DNA of 64,000 bases, taken from positions 17,554-81,553 of the forward strand of contig DASXVQ010000196.1 of assembly GCA_036504155.1 (NCBI GenBank), written 5' to 3'. Each line of letters opens with the position of its first letter. Positions within the stretch are counted from its first letter, which is position 1. Position numbers and translations under genes: made by a program. Below, one piece after another: positions 1 through 6,858 of this stretch. The stretch is from JACRCT01 sp036504155. GTDB lineage: Bacteria; Myxococcota; Myxococcia; Myxococcales; UBA5297. The notes beneath the pieces are model-generated. The model was not told where the DNA came from. It did not search any database and was given only the letters and a program-made list of their open reading frames with translations.

Positions 1-49
1 ATCATCCCCGACGCGCTGACGCTTGCGGCTCCGCCGGCGTGTCGCGGGA

Positions 50-1168
50 TTACCTCGCCTCGCGCTGCACCTTTCCCGCCTCCACCAGCGCGTCGATCGA
101 CTTCTGCAGCGGGTGCGCGCCCACGTCGTCCTCGAAGCCGGTCCGGTGGTGCACCGAGCCGTCGCGGATCGCCGCGCGCACGCCCTCGGTCGAGTCGACG
201 ACCTCGAAGGCCACGACCTTCCCCGGCGGCGTGGCCTTGGGCAGGAGCACCTGGAAGACGACGCTGCCGAGCGCGCGAGCCAGTCTCTGAGGGAAGGCGT
301 CCTTCGCCGCCGCCGGCGCGAGATCCATCACCCGCGAGAGCGCTCCGGCGCTGCTGGTCGCCGCCACGCAACCCAGCACCAGCTTGCCTGCCTCGGCCAA
401 CGCCACCGCGCCGTCGACGAGCGCCGGCGAGTCCAGGTCGCCGAAGACGACCACGTCGGCGGCCGCCCGCCAGATCAGCTCCAGCGCGCGCTCCGCGGAC
501 GCGTCCGTGCCCAGCTCGATCTGGTCCACCAGGCTCTTCTTGTGGCCGTGGATGATCTCGATCGGCGCCTCGAGCGTGACGATGTGCCCGCCGCGCTCCT
601 CGTTGAGCTTGTCCACCAGCGAGGCGAGCGTCGTCGACCGGCCTTCGCCGGCTGGGCTGGCCACCAGCACCAGCCCGCGCTTGCGCGCGACCAGCTCGTC
701 GGCCCGAGGCAGCTCGAGCGAGGCGAGCGGCCGCGGCTGGACCCCGATGCGGTGGAAGACCCCGGAGATCGACGAGCGCTGCCGGTAGACCTGCCCCCGG
801 AACCGCGCCACGTCGCGCACGCCGAACGAGAAGCGCAGCCCACCCTCGGAGGCGAAGCGCTGCAGCTGCTCGTCGTTCATCACCGCCCGGCACAGGCGCT
901 TGGCGTCCTCGCTCTCGAGCGGCGCGTGCTTGGTCGCCACCAGCGCGCCGTCGAGGCGCAGGGTGGGCGGCGCGCCCGGCGTCAGCAACAGGTCCGAGGC
1001 TTCTTGCTCGTGGCAGGCGCGCAGCAGGCTCAGCAGGTCGAACGGCGAGGCGCCGTGCGGATCGGTCGTCTCTTCGTCGGCGTCCTGGCCGTCCTTCTTC
1101 TCCGGGGGCGGGGCGGGCGCTCCGGCCGCGGCGGCGCTGGGCCTGCCTTCGTCCTTTTCGTCGGTCAT
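50..1168 (-). CDS. PilT/PilU-like protein with degenerate ATPase motifs
   Basis: 372 aa, shaped like the type IV pilus retraction ATPase family: an N-terminal PAS-like half (about residues 42-150) followed by a RecA-like core. The family motifs are recognisable but altered. The P-loop reads SPAGEGRST (171-179), with Arg where the catalytic Lys belongs. The Asp box reads LEAPIE (199-204) rather than EDPIE. The Walker B segment VVVFGDLDS (239-247) replaces VGEMRD. The His box is CVAATS. Residues 1-40 are a Pro/Ala-rich disordered lead. Inference: a non-catalytic or strongly diverged PilT relative, perhaps a regulator of pilus retraction. An AGGGGG ribosome site precedes the ATG. It lies 122 nt downstream of the SecD-like lipoprotein gene, separated by a repeat copy. 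Confidence 0.8.
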   Translation of the reverse strand: MTDEKDEGRPSAAAAGAPAPPPEKKDGQDADEETTDPHGASPFDLLSLLRACHEQEASDLLLTPGAPPTLRLDGALVATKHAPLESEDAKRLCRAVMNDEQLQRFASEGGLRFSFGVRDVARFRGQVYRQRSSISGVFHRIGVQPRPLASLELPRADELVARKRGLVLVASPAGEGRSTTLASLVDKLNEERGGHIVTLEAPIEIIHGHKKSLVDQIELGTDASAERALELIWRAAADVVVFGDLDSPALVDGAVALAEAGKLVLGCVAATSSAGALSRVMDLAPAAAKDAFPQRLARALGSVVFQVLLPKATPPGKVVAFEVVDSTEGVRAAIRDGSVHHRTGFEDDVGAHPLQKSIDALVEAGKVQREAR

Positions 1169-1245
1169 CGGCGCCCCCTGCTTGCAGAGAACACGGACTC
1201 ACTCGGACCAACATCGATGGACCCGGCCGGGTCGGCCAGGTCCAA

Positions 1246-1290
1246 CACGGACTGAATTCTGGCCCCTCGACAGGCTCGGGGTGCCGAAGG
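1246..1290. repeat. Family A dispersed palindromic repeat copy
   Basis: Intergenic copy with core CCCCTCGACAGGCTCGGGG (1263-1281), flanked by an ACTGAATTCTGG-like arm. Related copies lie at 6547-6600, 6676-6700, 6732-6757 and 34602-34630, and inside a gene at 32826-32852. It sits just after the stop codon of the SecD-like lipoprotein. Confidence 0.7.
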
Positions 1291-2205
1291 TCAGCGCGAC
1301 TTGGCGACCTGCCGCTCCTCGACCAGCGTCAGCGGGCTGGCGAAGGCGCCGGCGTTCATGGCGATCGCCATCAGCTGCGCCGCCTTCTCGCGCGCGAGGC
1401 GGTCGCCCACGTCCGGCTGCGGCAGCGGGAGCTCGCCGCCGGCCATCGGGCCCATCACCACCGGCGTGGTGACGATGACCCCGTCCATGACGATGGCGAA
1501 CTTCTTGCCGTTGATCTTCGTGGTGACCTCCTCGAGCTTCTTGGCGCCCTCGGGCGTGAGCTTGAGGTAGGTGGCCGGCGTGGCGACGGGGTCCTTGACG
1601 TACTTGGCGGTGGCGATGGCCTCGTTGGTCACGAACGGCGCGCCCACCGCGTAGAGCACCACCCGCTCGCCCGGGGCGCCCTGCTGCATCATCAGGTCGG
1701 TGCCGGAGGGCAGCTTCTCCTTGGGGAACGCCTTGCGGCCGTCGGCCTCGGTGGGGGCGTAGACGATGTAGCAGCCCTTCTTCTTCTCGTTGGCGTCGTC
1801 CCACTTGTCCTGGTCGACCTTGACCGGGCCGTCCTCGGGGAGCGTGGCGCCCAGCTCCTTGAGGAACTGCGCGTCCTGCACCTCGCGCAGCTCGAGGTTG
1901 CCGCCCACGCCGAGCAGCTTCTTGGCCTCCTCGACCTTGGTCGCGGCCTCGCCGCTGGGCAGGCCCACCCGCAGCTTGCGGCCGTCCACCTTGAGCGACG
2001 CGGGGATCTTGGCCGCGGCCAGGCGCGCCTGCGCCACCTTGCGCGCCCCGTCGGCCAGCGCCGCCGCCCGGGTGTCGTCGACGCCCGCCGCCGCCACCTC
2101 GTACACCAGCTCGAGCCCGCCCTTGCTCATGTCCACGCTGCCGCCCGGGGTGCACGCCGCCAGGGCCAGGGCCGCCAGAATCGCCGTCGAAACGTTTCGA
2201 AGCAT
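1291..2205 (-). CDS. Lipoprotein with SecD P1-head-like domain
   Basis: 304 aa. The signal peptide ends in lipobox ALAAC (Cys about residue 18), so a membrane-anchored periplasmic lipoprotein is predicted. The stretch around residues 212-250, including LTPEGAKKLEEVT and FAIVMDGVIVTTPVV, matches the periplasmic P1 head of the translocase subunit SecD. No membrane helices of SecD follow, so this is a free-standing head domain rather than SecD. The ATG at 2205 was chosen because it starts the signal peptide; an in-frame upstream start would overlap the permease gene. The gene begins 17 nt after the permease stop codon and is probably co-transcribed with it. Its role is unknown; a chaperone or client-binding function is only inference. 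Confidence 0.8.
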   Translation of the reverse strand: MLRNVSTAILAALALAACTPGGSVDMSKGGLELVYEVAAAGVDDTRAAALADGARKVAQARLAAAKIPASLKVDGRKLRVGLPSGEAATKVEEAKKLLGVGGNLELREVQDAQFLKELGATLPEDGPVKVDQDKWDDANEKKKGCYIVYAPTEADGRKAFPKEKLPSGTDLMMQQGAPGERVVLYAVGAPFVTNEAIATAKYVKDPVATPATYLKLTPEGAKKLEEVTTKINGKKFAIVMDGVIVTTPVVMGPMAGGELPLPQPDVGDRLAREKAAQLMAIAMNAGAFASPLTLVEERQVAKSR

Positions 2206-2222
2206 GTGTCCCCTCTTCTCGC

Positions 2223-4250
2223 TCATTCGCTCATCAGGAAAATCAGCGGCCGGACGTCGTCCTCGGGCGTCGACTCCCAGTACCGCACCAGGATCTCGTA
2301 GACCAATACCCCGACCTCGCCCTCGCCCCACAGCAGGTATTTGAAGGACTGCGCCATCTTGTTGGAGATGGTCAGTCCCAGGAACAGCGCGATGGGATCC
2401 AGCTGCTCGCTGACGTAGGCGATGGTGTTGGCGATGGCCACCGCGCCGTAGATGCGGATGACCACCCGCCCCTCGGGGTCGCGCTCGTCGCGCTCGACGT
2501 GGACCCGCAGCGCGGTGGTGAACTCGCTGCGGTCGTCGCGCAGGTTGACGTGCAGGAACGCGATGGGCCCGGTGGTGTGGTAGTAGCGCCGGATCTCCTC
2601 GGCCTTGGCCAGGCTCGAGGCGCGGTCGTCGGTGCGCAGCGGGATCAGGTTGATCTTCTTGTCCTTGATCGACTCCCAGAGCCGCTCGCTCTCCTCGTCG
2701 AGGAAGGAGAGCTTCTCCACCCGCAGCTCGGTGGCGCGCCGGAACCGGCTGAAGCCGCTGACCCCCAGGATGAGCAGGCAGAACAGGATGGAGATGATGA
2801 GGCCGTCGGGCCGCTCCACCACGTTGTCGACCAGGGTGAAGACGAACACCGCCGAGACCGCCCAGAAGTACAGGCTCTTGAGCGGCGGCCGGCCGGCGGT
2901 GCGGTCCTCGCGCCAGGTGGCCAGCGCCACCGCCACCGACGCGGAGAGGATGAGCGCCAGCACGCCGGTGGCGTAGGCCCCGCCCTGCGAGTCGACGTCG
3001 GCGTTGAAGACCCAGGTCACCACCGCGCAGGCGCCGAAGATCATCAGGATCAGCGGGCGGTTGTAGCGGACCCAGCCCGGGGCCATGCCGAAGCGCGGCA
3101 GGTAGCGCGGGATGAGCGAGAGCAGCCCGGCCATCGCCGAGGCCCCGGCGAACCAGAGGATGAGGATGGTCACCACGTCGTAGACCGTGCCGAAGCCGCG
3201 GCCCAAGAGCTGGTGCGCCAGGTAGGCGAGCGCGCGGCCGTTGGCCTTGCCGCCCGGGGCGAACTCGCTGGCGGGGATGAGGACGGTGGTGACGACCGCC
3301 GAGCCGATGAGCAGGCCGCTCATCATGAACGCCGCGCTGGCGAGGAGCTTGCGGGTGGCGTGGACGCGCCCGGCGATCTTCTCCTTCTCGGAGTCCTTGG
3401 GGCCCACCTTGTCGCCGTGGATGAGCGGCATGACCGTGACGCCGGTCTCGAACCCGCTCATGCCCAGCGCCAGCTTGGGGAAGACGATGGAGGCCGCCAG
3501 CAGGAGCGAGGGCCAGTTGCCGCGCGCCGCCAGGTCGAGCTGGAAGTGGGTCATCGACTCCGGGTGCAGGGCGATGCTGACGCCCGCCCAGGCGATGACC
3601 ACCACGTTGAGCAGCACGTAGGGCGCGCCGACGAAGATGGCCGCGCCGATGGCCTCGCCGAAGCCGCGCAGGAAGACCACGGTCAACAGCGCGATGAGCA
3701 CCAGCGTGACCGCCATCGCGTGGTCGCCCAGGTAGGGCACGAGCAGCGGGTTCTCGACGGCGTGCTTGGCCGCGTCGGCGGCGGAGAGCGTGATGGTGAT
3801 GATGAAGGCGGTGGTGGCGAAGCCCAGAAGCGTCAGGACGACGAGCTTGGCCTTCCAGCCGGTGAGCTGCTTCTCGAGCATCGCCACCGAGCCCAGGCCG
3901 ATGTACGAGCGCTTGGCGACCGCGACGTAGGTCGGCAGCGCCCCGAGCAGGGTGACGAGCACGACCAGCGTGGTGGCGATGGGCGAGAGCACGCCCGCGG
4001 CGAGGAAGGCGATGCCGGGCTGGTAGCCCAGGGTGGAGAAGTAGTCGACGCCGGTGAGCCAGAGCACCTTCCACCACGGGTAGGTGTGCTCGACGTGGCC
4101 CTCGGAGCCCGCGCCGCTCAAGAGGAAGCGCTGCAGGACGTTGGGCGCCCAGAGCTTGGCCATGGGCGAGGGGATGCGCTCTCGCGCAGGGGGCGAGGGC
4201 TCGGCGCCGGCCGGCGGCTGCGGCGAGGGGCTGGCAACAGGGTCGCTCAT
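2223..4250 (-). CDS. APC-superfamily amino acid permease with large cytosolic tail
   Basis: 675 aa. A hydrophilic Pro-rich start (residues 1-50) precedes about 12 predicted membrane helices from DYFSTLGYQPGIAF (about residue 58) to about residue 460. A soluble C-terminal domain of about 200 residues follows. This resembles the large bacterial amino acid permeases of the APC superfamily with a C-terminal regulatory extension. The substrate cannot be read from the sequence; an amino acid or potassium-like cation are both possible. The ATG at 4250 was chosen because the frame upstream runs into the divergent lipoprotein gene and has low-complexity composition. First gene of a minus-strand set with the SecD-like lipoprotein. 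Confidence 0.82.
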   Translation of the reverse strand: MSDPVASPSPQPPAGAEPSPPARERIPSPMAKLWAPNVLQRFLLSGAGSEGHVEHTYPWWKVLWLTGVDYFSTLGYQPGIAFLAAGVLSPIATTLVVLVTLLGALPTYVAVAKRSYIGLGSVAMLEKQLTGWKAKLVVLTLLGFATTAFIITITLSAADAAKHAVENPLLVPYLGDHAMAVTLVLIALLTVVFLRGFGEAIGAAIFVGAPYVLLNVVVIAWAGVSIALHPESMTHFQLDLAARGNWPSLLLAASIVFPKLALGMSGFETGVTVMPLIHGDKVGPKDSEKEKIAGRVHATRKLLASAAFMMSGLLIGSAVVTTVLIPASEFAPGGKANGRALAYLAHQLLGRGFGTVYDVVTILILWFAGASAMAGLLSLIPRYLPRFGMAPGWVRYNRPLILMIFGACAVVTWVFNADVDSQGGAYATGVLALILSASVAVALATWREDRTAGRPPLKSLYFWAVSAVFVFTLVDNVVERPDGLIISILFCLLILGVSGFSRFRRATELRVEKLSFLDEESERLWESIKDKKINLIPLRTDDRASSLAKAEEIRRYYHTTGPIAFLHVNLRDDRSEFTTALRVHVERDERDPEGRVVIRIYGAVAIANTIAYVSEQLDPIALFLGLTISNKMAQSFKYLLWGEGEVGVLVYEILVRYWESTPEDDVRPLIFLMSE

Positions 4251-4485
4251 CGATTTCCCGGACTCTTCTAGCACGACGGCGCCCGGCGGAGGCTCGAGCC
4301 CTCCGGCTCCTCGCGCAACCTCCTCGGCGTTCACCGATGCCCGCCTGGCCGGGGGACCGCCGGCCGGACGCCAAGGTCGTCCCGGGTCGGCGGACGGGCC
4401 GCGGCGCCCGGCGGTTCGGCTGCTATCCTCTCGAGGTCGCCCATGCGGCCCGGAACGGGCCTCGAGGAAAAGGAGAGCGCCGCGC

Positions 4486-5400
4486 ATGCTGAACCGGCTC
4501 GCCGTCTCAGCGGTGCTCTTGTCGGCCCTCGGGTGCAGCACTTGCGCGAAGGGGGGCTCGGCCTTCGACCCGGCCGAGCCGCGACCCGAGGAGGTCCTTC
4601 CGCTGTCCTCCCTGTGCGCAGGCCCCTGCGACGACTACCAGCGCAGCCGCGCGCTCGCGGTCGAGCACACGCGCAAGGGGATGGCCGCGGACGACCCCTT
4701 CGCCTTCTCCGCCACCGACACCTGCGACGCGCTGCCTCGCATCGAGTCCTGGTACGGCGAGCACGGAGCGCTGCGCGAGCTCTACTTCTCGGGCGGGACC
4801 CTGGTCGCGGCCTACGAGAAGCCGGGGAAGGGGGCCGGGCGCTGGTTCGGCCGGTACGTCAGGAACTGGGCCCCGGGCGACGGGGAAGGGCCCGGGGAGT
4901 CCTTGTGCGGCGACGAGCGCAGCCTGCGAGCCGAGGCGGCGGCCGCGCTCGAGCACCGGCGCGGCGTGCTCGTCTTCCGGGCCGGTCCGCTGGGCTGGGG
5001 CCGCCTGCAGGCCACGGTGGACGGCGCGGAGACGGGCGCGGGCGCCGGATGGCTGCGCGACACCCGGACGCGGACCGTCCCCGCCGGCAGCAGCGGGAGC
5101 CTCACCGTGGTCCAGGGCGCCGACTCGCCAGACGAGATCCGGGCCACCTTCCGCTACTCGCTCGCCGCCAATCTCGAGGACAGCCGGCTGGTGCTGGTCG
5201 AGACCAGCCCCGCGACCGTCGCGGTGGATCTCGAGCGCAAGGCCTGGCGCAAGGGCGCAGAGCAGCCGCTCGCGGTCATTCGCTTCGAGGCCCAGCGCTG
5301 GCCGATCACGGCGTCGATGGAGAGGCTCCCTGCGATCCAGCTCAAGCTCGGCGACAAGTGGGCCGCCTTCTACGCGGCGTACCACCCGATCCTGGAGTAG
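4486..5400 (+). CDS. Lipoprotein of unknown function
   Basis: 304 aa. Type II signal peptide with lipobox LSALGC (Cys about 17) and an AAAAGGAGAG ribosome site 12 nt upstream of the ATG. The mature part has four early cysteines (CSTCAKG near the anchor, and SLCAGPCDDY), then a mixed, probably beta-rich body without a domain I recognise. It is divergent from the permease gene. Seven nt after its stop codon a second, very small lipoprotein gene begins, so the two are probably co-transcribed. Confidence 0.75.
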   Translation: MLNRLAVSAVLLSALGCSTCAKGGSAFDPAEPRPEEVLPLSSLCAGPCDDYQRSRALAVEHTRKGMAADDPFAFSATDTCDALPRIESWYGEHGALRELYFSGGTLVAAYEKPGKGAGRWFGRYVRNWAPGDGEGPGESLCGDERSLRAEAAAALEHRRGVLVFRAGPLGWGRLQATVDGAETGAGAGWLRDTRTRTVPAGSSGSLTVVQGADSPDEIRATFRYSLAANLEDSRLVLVETSPATVAVDLERKAWRKGAEQPLAVIRFEAQRWPITASMERLPAIQLKLGDKWAAFYAAYHPILE

Positions 5401-5407
5401 TGCGCGA

Positions 5408-5539
5408 ATGACCCTGCGCTGGGGAGTGGCTCTGCTGATGCTGGGAGCGCTGTCCTGCTCACGGCCCGGCCCGGTCCTGTCGGACGTTGCGCCGCACCGC
5501 TCCGCCTTCCAGCAGATCCCGCATCGCGATCCGCGCTAA
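5408..5539 (+). CDS. 43-aa putative small lipoprotein
   Basis: A short frame immediately behind the preceding lipoprotein. It opens MTLRWGVALLMLGALSCS, a complete type II signal peptide with lipobox GALSC (Cys17), and then has only 26 residues before TAA. A GGAG lies 11 nt before the ATG, inside the end of the previous gene. The mature peptide would be about 27 residues with no motif I recognise, comparable in design to entericidin-like or lysis-type small lipoproteins. Alternatively it is a decayed remnant of a longer lipoprotein gene. The intact lipobox and the operon position are the only support. Confidence 0.45.
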   Translation: MTLRWGVALLMLGALSCSRPGPVLSDVAPHRSAFQQIPHRDPR

Positions 5540-5588
5540 GACTCCGTGCGTTCGGGCGCCCGGTCGCCCGAGAAAGGCCCAAGCCGCG

Positions 5589-6545
5589 ATGAAAGCCATC
5601 CGCGTGGAGAAGTTCGGTGAGCCCGAGGTCCTGAAGCTGCAGGAGGTCGCCGATCCCGTCGCCGGGCCGGGCCAGGTGGTGGTCCGGGTCCGCGCGGTGG
5701 GCGTCAACCCGGTGGAGACGTACATCCGCTCCGGCAACTACGCGATGCTGCCGGCGCTGCCCTTCACCCCGGGCGTCGACGGAGCCGGCGAGGTCGACTC
5801 CGTCGGCGCCGGCGCACCCTTCGCCAAGGGCGAGCGCGTCTTCTTCGGCGGCACGCTCAGCGGCGCCTATGCCGAGAAGGTCCTGTGCGAGGCCTCGCAG
5901 CTCCACCGGCTGCCCCAGCCGCTCTCGTTCGCGCAGGGCGCGGCGCTGGGCATCCCCTATGCGACGGCCTGGTGCGCGATGTTCCAGCGCGCCCACCTCT
6001 CCGCCGGCGAGAAGGTGCTGGTGCACGGCGCCACCGGGGGCGTGGGCATCGCCGCGGTGCAGCTGGCGCGCGCCGCGGGCTGCACGGTGGTGGGCACCGC
6101 GGGCAGCGAGGAAGGGCGCAAGGTCGTGCTGGCCCAGGGCGCCCACCACGCGGTGGACCACGGCGCGGCGGACCACCTCGAGGCGGCGATGGACCTGGCC
6201 GGCGGCCCCTTCGACCTGGTCGTGGAGATGCTGGCGAACGTGAACCTCGGCAAGGACCTGACGGCGCTGGCGCGGTTCGGGCGGGTGGTGGTCATCGGCA
6301 GCCGCGGGCCGGTGGAGGTCAACCCGCGCGACCTGATGGCGCGCGACGCCTCGATCATCGGGATGATCCTTTGGAACGCCTCCGACAAGGAGAAGGCCGC
6401 GCTGTGGGCGGGCATCGGCGCCGGGCTCGAGGCCGGGACCCTGCGGCCGGTGGTCTACAAGGAGCTGCCGCTCGCGGAGGCCGCGCGGGCGCACCGGGAA
6501 ATCCTCGGGACCAAGGCGGCGGGGAAGATGGTGCTCGTCCCGTAG
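5589..6545 (+). CDS. NADPH:quinone reductase, zeta-crystallin type
   Basis: 318 aa, the usual length for the zinc-free medium-chain dehydrogenase branch. The N-terminal GroES-like fold (MKAIRVEKFGEPEVL to about residue 120) is followed by a Rossmann domain with nucleotide motif HGATGGVGIAAVQLA (about 142-156). No zinc-binding Cys cluster is present, as expected for quinone or enone reductases. Expected reaction: NADPH-dependent reduction of quinones or alpha,beta-unsaturated carbonyls in the cytosol. The ATG begins the conserved MKAI start. The gene stands alone and is followed by a repeat element. Confidence 0.88.
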   Translation: MKAIRVEKFGEPEVLKLQEVADPVAGPGQVVVRVRAVGVNPVETYIRSGNYAMLPALPFTPGVDGAGEVDSVGAGAPFAKGERVFFGGTLSGAYAEKVLCEASQLHRLPQPLSFAQGAALGIPYATAWCAMFQRAHLSAGEKVLVHGATGGVGIAAVQLARAAGCTVVGTAGSEEGRKVVLAQGAHHAVDHGAADHLEAAMDLAGGPFDLVVEMLANVNLGKDLTALARFGRVVVIGSRGPVEVNPRDLMARDASIIGMILWNASDKEKAALWAGIGAGLEAGTLRPVVYKELPLAEAARAHREILGTKAAGKMVLVP

Positions 6546-6546
6546 C

Positions 6547-6757
6547 GACACCCCGAGCTTGTCGAGGGGCCCGAGCTTGTCGAGGGGCCAGAGCTCGATT
6601 CGTGTGGACTGTGCAGACATTTCGCCTGCGACCACTGGTCTCTGCCCTGCTTCCGGCCTGCCTCCTGAACGACTGGTGCCCCTCGACGGGCTCGGGTACC
6701 GCTACTAGCCCGGTCCGCACCGACTGAACTCTGGCCCCTCGACAAGCCCGGGGTGTC
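6547..6757. repeat. 211-bp element bounded by inverted family A repeats
   Basis: Fills the 313-nt gap between the quinone reductase and the Cys-rich lipoprotein. The left end starts GACACCCCGAGCTTGTCGAG and has two head-to-tail cores. The right end closes with the inverse of the same sequence, giving imperfect terminal inverted repeats of about 38 nt. A further core lies inside at 6676-6700. There is no coding potential. The structure resembles a small non-autonomous palindromic element or a paired REP unit. Between its end and the next ATG (6758-6858) I see only the AAGGACG ribosome site. Confidence 0.65.
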
Positions 6758-6858
6758 GGCCAAGTTCTTCGCCCGCGCGTCCTTCGGTGCGACAATGGCC
6801 CACCCCACCGCGCGCGTCCCAGCGGTCGCCGAGCCGCCCAACGCCGAAGGACGAAGCC

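Noticed and set aside
2499..4271. 590-codon plus-strand frame within the permease region
   Set aside because: Highly charged, repetitive composition, antisense to a well-supported membrane protein.
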